The notes under the pieces were generated by a model. The model had not been told where the DNA came from, ran no database searches, and worked only from the letters and a program-made list of their open reading frames with translations. The position numbers and the translations under genes are program-made. This document shows, piece after piece, positions 7,744-15,707 of a DNA stretch of 64,000 nucleotides (within the stretch, counting starts at the first letter, position 1; the number at the start of each line of letters is the position of its first letter). Location: contig CAMAZY010000008.1 in NCBI GenBank assembly GCA_945863885.1, forward strand, positions 21,646 to 85,645. The letters run 5' to 3'. The stretch comes from an uncultured Clostridia bacterium. GTDB taxonomy: Bacteria > Bacillota > Clostridia > Oscillospirales > Acutalibacteraceae.

Positions 7744-7955
7744 TGATCACACAAAAACAAATTGACAGAATCAACGAGCTTTCGAGAAAATCGAAAACCG
7801 AACAGGGCCTTACACCCGAAGAAAAAGAAGAGCAGCAGATTTTACGAAGAGCTTATATTGATTCTTTCAAGGCAAGCCTTGTGGCAAATCTTGAAAACAC
7901 ATACATCGTTGATGAGCACGGTAACAAAAGAAAAGTTAAAAGACATAAAAAGTGA
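7743..7955 (+). CDS. DUF896 (YnzC-like) small protein
   Basis: The 70-residue cytoplasmic protein matches the DUF896 family: ITQKQIDRINELSRKSK, then LTPEEKEEQQ and a second helix RRAYIDSFKASLVANLEN, followed by a basic tail KRKVKRHKK. These form a two-helix hairpin; YnzC in Bacillus is in the SOS-induced yneA operon, and the molecular role is unknown. Its ATG shares a base with the stop of the preceding gene (TAATG), and GGAAGG is nine bases upstream. No LexA box was noticed at the operon promoter, so SOS control is not indicated here. Confidence 0.87.
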   Translation: MITQKQIDRINELSRKSKTEQGLTPEEKEEQQILRRAYIDSFKASLVANLENTYIVDEHGNKRKVKRHKK

Positions 7956-7966
7956 TAAAGCAGTCC

Positions 7967-8010
7967 ATCGGAAAGTTTGACCTTGAAAGGTTTCTTTCCG
8001 ATTTTTATTT
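7967..8010 (+). terminator. Rho-independent terminator after the DUF896 gene
   Basis: A 9-bp stem ATCGGAAAG (7967-7975) with CTTTCCGAT (7994-8002) encloses a nested CCTT/AAGG hairpin (7981-7990) and is followed by TTTTATTT. The convergent lipoprotein gene ends within its T-tract. Confidence 0.85.
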
Positions 8011-8616
8011 ATGCGGCACCGTGTTTTCCCTCGTTTCTGTCAATTGAGCAAAAGGCTCTTTATTTTCCGGTTTATTCGTCGTTTCCGTTTGCTTCAGCTT
8101 GTTGTTTCTGATAATCACTTCGCTTACAAGACTGTTTGAATAATAGATAAAATAATAGTCGCCGGTTTCTTTCGTTATCTCGGATTCTTTGAATAAGTCC
8201 GGAACGGAAGCCGGAAAGATTTTCGCTGGTATTTCCGTTATCTCTCCGTTTGAAAAAGCATAGGCGGTTTTATTGCAGACATTGAAGAAACTGTTCCGAT
8301 CATTTTCGATAAGCTCAATCCTATCACCGTTTTTATCCGCCTTTCTTAAAACAATTCGTGCCTCACCTATTTGCCTGAATTCATCGTTTTCGAGCCTGAC
8401 AGCCATTATATCAGTACCGTCAGGGAAAAAGGAGACGATCTGCTTATTCTCGTTTTCATCGACAACAAAGGACGAAAAATCAATCTTATTTTCCGCTTCA
8501 TTTACGGCGTTGTAATTATCAATAAAAGATGAAAGATTTACAAAATCGGTATTCCGGCAAGCCGAAAAAATGAAACACATTGATACGATCATGATAAGCA
8601 TGGCAGTTTTTTTCAT
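8005..8616 (-). CDS. Predicted lipoprotein of unknown function
   Basis: This 203-residue protein has a signal peptide with a lipobox (CFIFSAC, Cys20), so it is probably a membrane-anchored lipoprotein on the outer face. The mature part is acidic and Asn-rich, without a motif I recognise. The C-terminal 25 residues (TETTNKPENKEPFAQLTE and beyond) are polar and low in complexity. GGAGG is six bases before ATG 8616. It appears to be a single-gene unit placed between a terminator downstream and the alpha-glucosidase terminator upstream. Confidence 0.7.
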   Translation of the reverse strand: MKKTAMLIMIVSMCFIFSACRNTDFVNLSSFIDNYNAVNEAENKIDFSSFVVDENENKQIVSFFPDGTDIMAVRLENDEFRQIGEARIVLRKADKNGDRIELIENDRNSFFNVCNKTAYAFSNGEITEIPAKIFPASVPDLFKESEITKETGDYYFIYYSNSLVSEVIIRNNKLKQTETTNKPENKEPFAQLTETRENTVPHK

Positions 8617-8652
8617 CTTGCGCCTCCATACGGTTTCTTCATCTAAGAAATC

Positions 8653-8680
8653 ATATTAAAGAGGCCGATAAAATATTCAA
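8653..8680 (-). promoter_or_regulatory. Candidate promoter of the lipoprotein gene
   Basis: On the minus strand TTGAAT (8680-8675), 16 bp, then TAATAT (8658-8653). Each hexamer matches consensus at four positions. It lies just after the alpha-glucosidase terminator. Confidence 0.4.
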
Positions 8681-8681
8681 T

Positions 8682-8700
8682 CCCCTGCTTTAAGCAGAGG
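8682..8700 (-). terminator. Hairpin terminator of the alpha-glucosidase gene
   Basis: A 7-bp GC-rich stem (CCTCTGC/GCAGGGG, one G-U pair) starts 13 bp after the stop codon on the minus strand and is followed by the moderately T-rich ATTGAATATTTTATC. Confidence 0.6.
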
Positions 8701-8712
8701 ACTGAAAGATCG

Positions 8713-10623
8713 TTAATTAACCTTATATACATTTGCTTCATACGGCGTAAGCTCACCGGATTTATCGCTGTCAACGTTAGAAAGAATCAGTTTGAAGCCG
8801 ATTGTGCATACCGTTCGCTTTACAGGCTTATCGGTAAGATTCAGCTCGACAAAATAGATGCCGTCGTCCTTATCGCTTCGGTAATAGCAAAGAACATCGT
8901 CAAAGTCTTCTTTTGCAAGCTTAAACGAGCCGTAAACCAAGGCGGGGTGCTCATGGCGAAGCTTCGTCATTTTACGGTAGAAATTGAGAACAGAAAGCTT
9001 ATCCTTATCCTCTTTTTCGGCGTTGATCTCTTTATAGTTTGCGTTGACCTCAATCCACGGCGTGCCGGTCGTGAAGCCGCCGTTTTCTTCCGCCGTCCAC
9101 TGCATAGGCGTTCTTGCGTGGTCACGGCTTCCGGCAAGAACGGTTTCATACGCCGCTTGCGGACCTTTGCCCTGTTCCTGAAGCTGATAATAAAGATTCA
9201 GGCTTTCAACATCACGGAAATCATCAATCGATTTAAAATCATTATTCGTCATGCCGAGCTCCTGACCCTGATAAATAAAGGGCGTGCCCTTAAAGGTCAT
9301 CTGCATCACGGCAAGAAGCTTGCTCATTTCCTTACGGTAGAAGCCGTCGGGACAAACCTTGGACGTCATTCTCGGCCAGTCGTGGTTTTCGAAAAATACC
9401 GTCGGCCAGCAGTGATTGCCGTAGTGAAGCTGCCACTTGACAAGCTCTTTTGCCATGGGGCGAAGGTCATACTTATAATTCTGGAAGCGTTTTTTGCCGG
9501 GGTTATCCATGTGGTCAAACGAAAAAACGACATTCAGTTCTTTCCGGTAATCGCCTGTCATCAGCTTGCTCATTTCGATGCCCGTACCCTGACATTCGCC
9601 GACGGTAAAAGCGTCATACTTTGAAAACGTGTTCTCGTTCATCTCACGAAGATATTCATGAAGTCTCGGTCCGTAGAAATAATGCTCACAGCCCTTGAAC
9701 GCCATCAGCGAGCCGACAAGGTCGTTTCCGTCGGGAAGTCCGGGCGTTTTCGAAATAAAGCTGATGACATCGAGACGGAAGCCGTCAACGCCCTTGTCAA
9801 GCCAACGGTTAATCATCGCATAAAGGTCTTTTCTCAAGTTTTCGTTTTCCCAGTTGAAGTCCATTTGCTTGCTTGAGAAAAGATGCATCGCCCACTGTCC
9901 CCGTTCGGGGTAATAATTCCATGCACTTCCGCTGAAAATCGAATCCCAGTTATTCGGCGGCTGATTGTCCTTTCCGCCGTCACGCCAGATATAATAGTCA
10001 CGGTACGGCGAATTGGGGTCATGAAGCGAGCTTTGGAACCATTTATGCTCGTCAGAGCTGTGATTGATGACAAGATCCATAATCAGCTTCATGTCTCTTT
10101 TATGTATTTCCGAAAGAAGACGGTCAAAGTCCTCCATCGTACCGAACTCTTCCATGATTTTGTCATAGTCACGGATATCATAGCCGTTGTCATCGTTCGG
10201 CGAATCGTAAATCGGACTGCACCAGATAGCATCGACACCGAGTTCTTTCAGATAGTCAAGCTTTTCGATAATGCCGTTCAGGTCACCGATACCGTCGCCG
10301 TTTGAATCGTTAAAGGAACGGGGATAAATCTGATAAAAAACAGCCTCTTTCCACCACTTCTTTTCAATCGGGGCGTCGTCCTCAAGCGGAGCGTCCTTTT
10401 CGCTGTTGAGGATACCTAAAAGCGAATCAATGATTTCGTCATCAATCTTCCCCATGGATACCTTTTGAAGCGAAGCAAGCGTCAGCGAACCCAACGGTGT
10501 TTTGGTAATGACCGAGCTGTCAATGCCCGCCGCATAAAGGGCTTTATTGATAATATCATGACCGGCGGGAGATTTCAGAATGTCTTTTAATTTTGTGTTT
10601 TTTGTTACGACTAAACTCTCCAT
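8713..10623 (-). CDS. GH13 alpha-glucosidase with N-terminal helical domain
   Basis: This 636-residue protein is a cytoplasmic GH13 alpha-glucosidase of the oligo-1,6-glucosidase group. The barrel starts near residue 90 (WWKEAVFYQIYPRSF). Catalytic residues are visible: nucleophile Asp285 in GFRLDVISF, acid/base Glu343 in FTVGECQG and Asp415 in FENHDWPR. Region II reads DLVINHSS, with a bulky residue where alpha-1,6-acting members carry Val; whether it prefers alpha-1,6 bonds is an inference. The first ~85 residues form an extra helical domain (TKLKDILKSPAGHDIINKA and beyond). AGGAGG precedes ATG 10623 by five bases; the frame extends 21 codons further upstream without a ribosome site. No sugar transporter is adjacent. 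Confidence 0.93.
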   Translation of the reverse strand: MESLVVTKNTKLKDILKSPAGHDIINKALYAAGIDSSVITKTPLGSLTLASLQKVSMGKIDDEIIDSLLGILNSEKDAPLEDDAPIEKKWWKEAVFYQIYPRSFNDSNGDGIGDLNGIIEKLDYLKELGVDAIWCSPIYDSPNDDNGYDIRDYDKIMEEFGTMEDFDRLLSEIHKRDMKLIMDLVINHSSDEHKWFQSSLHDPNSPYRDYYIWRDGGKDNQPPNNWDSIFSGSAWNYYPERGQWAMHLFSSKQMDFNWENENLRKDLYAMINRWLDKGVDGFRLDVISFISKTPGLPDGNDLVGSLMAFKGCEHYFYGPRLHEYLREMNENTFSKYDAFTVGECQGTGIEMSKLMTGDYRKELNVVFSFDHMDNPGKKRFQNYKYDLRPMAKELVKWQLHYGNHCWPTVFFENHDWPRMTSKVCPDGFYRKEMSKLLAVMQMTFKGTPFIYQGQELGMTNNDFKSIDDFRDVESLNLYYQLQEQGKGPQAAYETVLAGSRDHARTPMQWTAEENGGFTTGTPWIEVNANYKEINAEKEDKDKLSVLNFYRKMTKLRHEHPALVYGSFKLAKEDFDDVLCYYRSDKDDGIYFVELNLTDKPVKRTVCTIGFKLILSNVDSDKSGELTPYEANVYKVN

Positions 10624-10652
10624 ATTTTCCTCCTGAAAAAGTTTTATCATCC

Positions 10653-10669
10653 TTGTTATTTTATAACAA
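10653..10669. promoter_or_regulatory. 17-bp perfect palindrome at the alpha-glucosidase promoter
   Basis: TTGTTAT and ATAACAA (7-bp arms, 3-bp centre) overlap the -10 hexamer of the minus-strand alpha-glucosidase promoter, a normal place for a repressor operator. Confidence 0.5.
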
Positions 10670-10686
10670 AACGCCGAATAATACAA
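10658..10686 (-). promoter_or_regulatory. Alpha-glucosidase promoter
   Basis: On the minus strand TTGTAT (10686-10681), 17 bp, TAAAAT (10663-10658), 35 bp before the start codon. Confidence 0.6.
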
Positions 10687-10709
10687 GATGAAAAGTAAAT
10701 TTGTTTATA

Positions 10710-10738
10710 TTGACTTTTAAGACGTTGAAAGGTAGAAT
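10710..10738 (+). promoter_or_regulatory. deoC-deoD-deoB-cdd operon promoter
   Basis: TTGACT (10710-10715), a 17-bp spacer and TAGAAT (10733-10738); deoC starts 31 bp later. Both hexamers match consensus at five of six positions. Confidence 0.75.
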
Positions 10739-10769
10739 GATGATATAAACAAAAAGGACGGTTTTTAAT

Positions 10770-11435
10770 ATGGAAAATAATAATATTTTATCATACGTTG
10801 ACCACACACTGTTAAGACAAAGTGCAACATGGAACGAGATAATGCAAGTTTGCGACGATGCGGTAAAATACAATTGTGCAAGTGTCTGCATACCGCCGTC
10901 ATACGTCAGACAGGCAAAAGAATATCTCAATGACAAAATGAAAATCTGTACGGTCATCGGCTTTCCGAACGGGTACAATACCTCAGCCGTCAAATGCTTT
11001 GAAGCCGAGGACGCCGTCAGAAACGGTGCGGACGAAATCGACATGGTTATCAATATCGGATTACTCAAAGACAAACGGTATAACGAGCTTTCCGACGAAA
11101 TCAAGGCTGTCCGGGAAAGCTGTAAAGGCAAAATCTTAAAGGTTATCATCGAGACCTGTCTTTTGACCGAGGAAGAAAAAGTCAGGATGTGCGAAATCGT
11201 AAGTGACTCGGGCGCAGACTTTATCAAGACCTCAACAGGCTTTTCAACCGACGGAGCCACAAGAGAGGATATTGCTCTATTTAAGGCAAACGTTAAAAAT
11301 GGGCTGAAAATCAAAGCCGCCGGCGGCATCGCAAGCTTACAGGACGCCGAAGATATGATTGATTTAGGTGCCAAGAGACTCGGCACGAGCCGAATTGTCA
11401 AAATCATCAAAAACGAAGAAACCGAAGGCTATTAA
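10770..11435 (+). CDS. deoC: Deoxyribose-phosphate aldolase
   Basis: The 221-residue class I aldolase splits 2-deoxyribose 5-phosphate into acetaldehyde and glyceraldehyde 3-phosphate. Visible sites: YVDHTLL near the N-terminus, the proton-relay Asp in ADEIDMVINIG, the Schiff-base Lys in DFIKTSTGFS and the second Lys in KIKAAGGI. It heads a nucleoside salvage operon; its product enters glycolysis and its substrate comes from DeoB. AAGGAC lies eight bases before the ATG. Length is normal, and the downstream deoD starts 12 bases after its stop. Confidence 0.97.
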   Translation: MENNNILSYVDHTLLRQSATWNEIMQVCDDAVKYNCASVCIPPSYVRQAKEYLNDKMKICTVIGFPNGYNTSAVKCFEAEDAVRNGADEIDMVINIGLLKDKRYNELSDEIKAVRESCKGKILKVIIETCLLTEEEKVRMCEIVSDSGADFIKTSTGFSTDGATREDIALFKANVKNGLKIKAAGGIASLQDAEDMIDLGAKRLGTSRIVKIIKNEETEGY

Positions 11436-11447
11436 GGAGAAAACGCT

Positions 11448-12176
11448 ATGATAAATACACCGCATATCAATTTACTTGACGACATCGGGTTTGCGAAAAC
11501 GGTGCTTATGCCGGGCGACCCGCTCAGAGCGAAGAAAATCGCAGAAGACTTTTTGGAAAACGCCGTACTCGTCAACAATGTACGGGGAATTCAGGGCTAT
11601 ACGGGCTTTTACAAGGGACACAAGGTTTCGGTTATGGCGAGCGGCATGGGCATTCCGTCCATCGGGATTTATTCCTATGAGCTGTACTCGTTTTTCGGTG
11701 TCGAAAACATTATCCGAATCGGCTCTGCAGGCGGTCTTGCGCCGGAAATTCAGCTTCGGGACATTGTCGCCGGAATCGGAGCACACACCAACTCGAATTT
11801 TTTTAAGCAGTTTGACGTAGCCGGTACAATCGCTCCGACCTGTTCTTTTGAGCTTCTTGCGTGTGCCGTTGACTGTGCAAAAGAGCTCGGCTTGACGCTT
11901 AAGGTCGGCAATCTTTATTCCGCCGACACGTTTTATGACGCAGACCCGGAAGCGAACCGCAAGTGGGCTGACTTAGGCTCTCTTGCCGTCGAAATGGAGG
12001 CGGCAGGACTGTATCTGAACGCCATGAGAACGAAGAAAAGAGCGCTTGCCATCTGCACCGTTTCCGATTTACCGCTTCTACCCGACTGCCCGGGCTGTAC
12101 AGCCGAGGAACGGCAGAACACCTTTACGGACATGATGAAAATTGCACTTGAAACCGCCGTGAGAATGGATAAGTGA
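11448..12176 (+). CDS. deoD: DeoD-type purine nucleoside phosphorylase
   Basis: This 242-residue protein phosphorolyses purine (deoxy)ribonucleosides to base plus (deoxy)ribose 1-phosphate. Family marks: TPHINL and VLMPGDPLRAKKIAE at the N-terminus, RIGSAGGL for phosphate binding, LAVEMEAAGLY for ribose binding, and the catalytic Asp in the CTVSDLP segment, followed by TAEERQNTF. The typical C-terminal helix is present. The SD segment between GSGMG-like (ASGMGIPSIGIYSYEL) and RIGS is fully conserved. AAGGAG precedes the ATG. It supplies deoxyribose 1-phosphate to DeoB in the same operon. Confidence 0.95.
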   Translation: MINTPHINLLDDIGFAKTVLMPGDPLRAKKIAEDFLENAVLVNNVRGIQGYTGFYKGHKVSVMASGMGIPSIGIYSYELYSFFGVENIIRIGSAGGLAPEIQLRDIVAGIGAHTNSNFFKQFDVAGTIAPTCSFELLACAVDCAKELGLTLKVGNLYSADTFYDADPEANRKWADLGSLAVEMEAAGLYLNAMRTKKRALAICTVSDLPLLPDCPGCTAEERQNTFTDMMKIALETAVRMDK

Positions 12177-12177
12177 T

Positions 12178-13347
12178 ATGATGACAAACCGTGTATTTTT
12201 AATTGTGCTCGACTCGTTCGGTATCGGTGAATTGCCCGACGCCGACGAGTACGGCGACAAGGGAAGCAACACGCTGAAGTCCTGCTTTCTTCAAAAGGAT
12301 TTTTATGTTCCCACCATGAAAAGGCTTGGACTGTTCAATATTGACGGTGTTGACTTCGGCGAAGAAACAGAAAATCCCGCCGCAGCATACGGGAGACTCA
12401 AAGAAGCATCAAAAGGCAAAGACACCACGACGGGACATTGGGAAATTTGCGGAATCATCAGCAAAAAAGCGATGCCTACCTACCCTGACGGTTTTCCGCA
12501 AGAAATCCTCGACGAGTTTTCCCGGCTTACAGGCAGAGGTGTTCTTTGTAACAAGCCGTATTCGGGAACAAAGGTAATCGCCGATTACGGCGAAGAACAT
12601 CTCAGAACAGGGGCACTTATTGTATATACTTCCGCCGACAGCGTGTTTCAGATTGCGGCACACGAAAGCATTGTACCGCCCGAACAGCTTTACGAATACT
12701 GTAAAATTGCGAGAAGACTTCTTTGCGGCGACCATGCGGTAGGACGGGTCATTGCAAGACCGTTCGAGGGTGAGTTACCTTTTAAAAGAACGGCAAGACG
12801 GCACGATTTTTCGCTTGAACCGCCGAAAAAAACGCTTCTTAACTGTCTTTCCGAAAGCGGACTTGATGTCATTTCCGTCGGGAAAATTTATGATATTTTC
12901 GCCGGCAAGGGAATCACCGAAAGCCACCCGACCAAAAGCAACGCCGACGGCATGAAGCAGACATCGGATTTACTCGAAAGGGATTTTCACGGACTGTGCT
13001 TTGTCAATCTTGTCGATTTTGATATGGTTTACGGCCACAGAAACGATGCGGTCGGATATGCAAAAGCGCTCACCGAATTTGACGGTTGGCTGTCCGGTTT
13101 TCTTAAGAATATCAACGAAGACGATGTCGTGATGATTACCGCCGACCACGGATGCGACCCGCTGACGGAAAGCACCGATCATTCACGGGAGTATATTCCG
13201 CTTCTGATTTACGGCAAGACGATAAAGCCGATAAACTTAGGCACAAGGGAAACGTACGCCGACATCGGCAAAACTGTCGCAGAGCTTTTCGGACTCGACT
13301 GTGATATCAGTGGTGAAAGCTTCAGAAAGCTTATTACGGAGGAATAA
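12178..13347 (+). CDS. deoB: Phosphopentomutase
   Basis: The 389-residue protein is an alkaline-phosphatase-superfamily mutase that converts (deoxy)ribose 1-phosphate to the 5-phosphate. Metal-binding and active-site motifs appear in order: VLDSFGIGELPDA, the phosphothreonine site KGKDTTTGHWEI, the GTKVIADYGEEH segment, and the C-terminal VMITADHGCDP plus STDHSREYIPLLIY. It links DeoD to DeoC in the operon. The start is either ATG 12178 or the next codon, which is also ATG; the first lies one base past the deoD stop. The ribosome site of cdd (GGAGG) is embedded in its last codons. Confidence 0.96.
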   Translation: MMTNRVFLIVLDSFGIGELPDADEYGDKGSNTLKSCFLQKDFYVPTMKRLGLFNIDGVDFGEETENPAAAYGRLKEASKGKDTTTGHWEICGIISKKAMPTYPDGFPQEILDEFSRLTGRGVLCNKPYSGTKVIADYGEEHLRTGALIVYTSADSVFQIAAHESIVPPEQLYEYCKIARRLLCGDHAVGRVIARPFEGELPFKRTARRHDFSLEPPKKTLLNCLSESGLDVISVGKIYDIFAGKGITESHPTKSNADGMKQTSDLLERDFHGLCFVNLVDFDMVYGHRNDAVGYAKALTEFDGWLSGFLKNINEDDVVMITADHGCDPLTESTDHSREYIPLLIYGKTIKPINLGTRETYADIGKTVAELFGLDCDISGESFRKLITEE

Positions 13348-13348
13348 A

Positions 13349-13756
13349 ATGACGGACATTGAATTGATTAAAAAAGCCAAAAAAGCGGCGGAAAATTCCT
13401 ATTCTCCGTATTCAGGTTATACCGTCGGGGCGGCTTTGCTTACAAAAGACGGCAGGGTTTTCACCGGCTGTAATATCGAAAACGCCGCCTACTCACCTAC
13501 CAACTGCGCCGAACGAACAGCCGTTTTTAAGGCGGTCAGCGAAGGCGTAAGAGAATTTGAAAAGATTGCAGTCGTCGGCGGATACAGACTTGACTTCAAG
13601 GATTATTTTGCCCCGTGCGGCGTGTGCCGGCAGGTTTTACGGGAGTTTTGTGACGAGGATTTCGTTATCCTGCTCGGGAAGAACGCTGATGAATATAAAA
13701 GACTTACTTTAAAGGAGCTTTTGCCCTGTTCGTTTTCAAACGAATCGATGAAATAA
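13349..13756 (+). CDS. cdd: Cytidine deaminase
   Basis: The 135-residue zinc enzyme deaminates cytidine and deoxycytidine to uridine and deoxyuridine. Its signatures are clear: YSPYSGYTVGAALL, the zinc Cys/catalytic Glu motif TNCAERTAVF and the second zinc motif APCGVCRQVL. Length matches the small tetrameric type. ATG 13349 follows GGAGG by seven bases and lies one base past the deoB stop, so it is the last gene of the deo operon. The operon has no pyrimidine phosphorylase, so the released uridine must be handled elsewhere. A bidirectional terminator follows. Confidence 0.96.
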   Translation: MTDIELIKKAKKAAENSYSPYSGYTVGAALLTKDGRVFTGCNIENAAYSPTNCAERTAVFKAVSEGVREFEKIAVVGGYRLDFKDYFAPCGVCRQVLREFCDEDFVILLGKNADEYKRLTLKELLPCSFSNESMK

Positions 13757-13762
13757 AGCAAA

Positions 13763-13799
13763 ATCACCGCCCGGATTATCTGAGCGGTGATACTTTTTT
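13763..13799. terminator. Bidirectional terminator between cdd and tsf
   Basis: Stem ATCACCGC (13763-13770) with GCGGTGAT (13784-13791), followed on the plus strand by ACTTTTTT and on the minus strand by TTTTGCTTT. It serves both the deo operon and the convergent rpsB-tsf operon. Confidence 0.85.
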
Positions 13800-13820
13800 G
13801 ATGATTGTAAGAGTATTTAC

Positions 13821-14747
13821 TTATTTAATCATGCTTGCGATTTCAGCGGCGAAATTTTCTTCCTTCTTCTCGATGCCCTCGCCCTTAGCAAAGCGGGTGA
13901 AGCCGGTAAGCTTGATTTCAGCACCGAGTGCTTTCGCGCAGTTAGCAACATAAGTTGCAACGTTGATGTCGCCGTCCTTAACGAATGCCTGCTCAACAAG
14001 GCAGTTCTCCTTATAGTACTTAGCGATCTTACCGTCAACAATCTTCGACAGAACCTGCTCGGGCTTGTTAGCCATCTTCGGATCTTCCTTCATCTGAGCG
14101 ACAAGAATTGATCTTTCATGCTCAAGTACATCAGCCGGAACAGAGGCGGCATCAAGATAAAGCGGGCTCATAGCGGCAACCTGCATAGCTACGTCCTTGC
14201 CCATCTCAACAAATTCGGGCTTCGCTGCGGTAGCGTCATCAGTGTCAAACTCAACCATAACGCCGACCGTTCCGCCTGCGTGGATATAGGTTTCGGCAAC
14301 AGTCTCTTTTCTAACAAAACGGCGAACCTTCATGTTCTCACGGATAGCAAGGAAAAGCTCCTGAACTGCTTCCTCAACGGTATTGCTTCCGCCGGAAATC
14401 GTTGTCTTCAAAAGAGCGTCAACATCAGCGGGATTTGCTTCGACAACGGTCTTCGCAACAGCGTTTGCAAGCTCAACGAACTTCGGGTTCTTCGCAACGA
14501 AGTCGGTTTCGCAGTTAACTTCTACAAGAGCGGCAACCTTGTTAGCCTTATCGTTGTAAGCAACAACAACGCCTTCAGCGGCAACACGGCTCGACTTCTT
14601 AGCGGAAGAAGCAAGTCCTCTTTCTCTTAAAACGTCGATAGCCTTTTCCATATCGCCGTCTGTTTCAACAAGTGCCTTCTTGCACTCCATCATTCCTACA
14701 CCGGTCTTCTCACGAAGAGCCTGTACATCTTTAGCTGTAAAAGCCAT
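13821..14747 (-). CDS. tsf: Elongation factor Ts
   Basis: The 308-residue protein recycles EF-Tu by catalysing GDP release. The N-terminal domain MAFTAKDVQALREKTGVGMM (UBA-like) and the signature EVNCETDFVAKN are unmistakable, followed by two core subdomains with MVEFDTDDATAA and DVAMQVAAMSP. Length is standard for the Firmicutes form. AGGAGG precedes the ATG by eight bases. It is second in the rpsB-tsf operon, separated from rpsB by a spacer holding a hairpin that may lower its expression relative to rpsB. Confidence 0.98.
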   Translation of the reverse strand: MAFTAKDVQALREKTGVGMMECKKALVETDGDMEKAIDVLRERGLASSAKKSSRVAAEGVVVAYNDKANKVAALVEVNCETDFVAKNPKFVELANAVAKTVVEANPADVDALLKTTISGGSNTVEEAVQELFLAIRENMKVRRFVRKETVAETYIHAGGTVGVMVEFDTDDATAAKPEFVEMGKDVAMQVAAMSPLYLDAASVPADVLEHERSILVAQMKEDPKMANKPEQVLSKIVDGKIAKYYKENCLVEQAFVKDGDINVATYVANCAKALGAEIKLTGFTRFAKGEGIEKKEENFAAEIASMIK

Positions 14748-14792
14748 ACTATATTCCTCCTAAAATTCTTTAATCTTTATTGTTTCAAAGAA

Positions 14793-14817
14793 AGCCCGCA
14801 TAAAAACTATACGGGCT
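14793..14817 (-). terminator. Intercistronic hairpin between rpsB and tsf
   Basis: A 9-bp stem (14809-14817 with 14793-14801, one G-U pair) is followed on the minus strand by TTCTTTG. The short T-run suggests a partial terminator. Confidence 0.5.
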
Positions 14818-14830
14818 GAAAAATTCTGAA

Positions 14831-15571
14831 TTACTCGGCAGCTTCCTCTGCGGGGGCTGCTTCTTCCTCGGCGGCGGGAGCGTTTGCTTCGCCCTGTCTG
14901 CCTTCGATAACGGCGTCTGCCATGGCACCGGCAATCAGTCTTACGGCACGGATAGCGTCGTCGTTTCCGGGGATAACATAGTCAACCTCATCGGGATCGC
15001 AGTTCGTATCAACGATTGCCACGATGGGGATACCGAGCTTATGCGCTTCGGCAACAGCAATTCTTTCTTTTCTCGGGTCAACGATGAAGAGAGCCTCGGG
15101 CTGCTTCTTCATGTTGGTGATACCGCCCATGAATTTTTCAAGCTTTTCGATTTCAAGGTTAAGCTTGATAACTTCTTTCTTCGGAAGAAGAGCAAAAGTT
15201 CCGTCGCTTTCCATAACCTTGAGCTGAGCAAGTCTCTTGATTCTCTTTTGAATCGTGTTGAAGTTTGTGAGCATACCGCCGAGCCAACGAGCATTAACAA
15301 ACGGCATACCGCAGCGGATTGCTTCTTCACGAATGGAATCCATAGCCTGCTTCTTTGTGCCTACGAAGAGGATTTCGCCGCCGTTTTCGGAAATCTCACG
15401 AACGAACGAATACGCTTCTTCGAGCTTTCTGACTGTCTTCTGAAGATCGATGATATAAATACCGTTTCTTTCGGTAAAAATATACTCGCTCATCTTCGGG
15501 TTCCATCTTCTTGTCTGATGGCCGAAGTGAACACCGGCTTCAAGAAGCTGTTTCATTGATACTACTGACAT
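14831..15571 (-). CDS. rpsB: 30S ribosomal protein S2
   Basis: The 246-residue protein is ribosomal protein S2 of the small subunit. Diagnostic segments are [58 protein letters not shown] and [17 protein letters not shown]. The C-terminal ~20 residues form an Ala/Glu-rich tail ([12 protein letters not shown]), a common variable extension. ATG 15571 is chosen because AAGGAGG lies seven bases upstream; the longer open frame lacks one. It is transcribed from an extended -10 promoter about 100 bp upstream, with a potentially structured leader. Confidence 0.98.
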   Translation of the reverse strand: MSVVSMKQLLEAGVHFGHQTRRWNPKMSEYIFTERNGIYIIDLQKTVRKLEEAYSFVREISENGGEILFVGTKKQAMDSIREEAIRCGMPFVNARWLGGMLTNFNTIQKRIKRLAQLKVMESDGTFALLPKKEVIKLNLEIEKLEKFMGGITNMKKQPEALFIVDPRKERIAVAEAHKLGIPIVAIVDTNCDPDEVDYVIPGNDDAIRAVRLIAGAMADAVIEGRQGEANAPAAEEEAAPAEEAAE

Positions 15572-15599
15572 TTCATTGTCCTCCTTTTGTTTTAACCTC

Positions 15600-15668
15600 C
15601 ACAAGTTCAAAGGTACACCCGCATAAAGCGAACAAGGCATACGAATCCCTTGCGTGCGTTATCTTGTG
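15600..15668 (-). promoter_or_regulatory. Possible structured leader of rpsB
   Basis: The predicted 5' leader begins near 15663-15668 (CACAAG), which can pair with CTTGTG at 15605-15600 just before GAGG, enclosing smaller CAAGG/CCTTG and CGC/GCG hairpins. This layout would suit S2 autoregulation, but the fold was judged by eye. Confidence 0.35.
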
Positions 15669-15669
15669 A

Positions 15670-15698
15670 ATTATATCACAGCAATTTTCAAAATGCAA
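15670..15698 (-). promoter_or_regulatory. rpsB-tsf promoter
   Basis: On the minus strand TTGCAT (15698-15693), 17 bp, then a perfect TATAAT (15675-15670) with the TGA extended -10. Confidence 0.7.
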
Positions 15699-15707
15699 GA
15701 CTTATTT

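Noticed and set aside
8947..9624. 225-codon plus-strand frame opposite the alpha-glucosidase gene
   Set aside because: Antisense to the GH13 catalytic region; no start signal or family.
10661..11410. 249-codon minus-strand frame opposite deoC
   Set aside because: deoC has all catalytic residues on the plus strand. The opposite frame is hydrophobic noise without a ribosome site, and it overlaps the divergent promoters.
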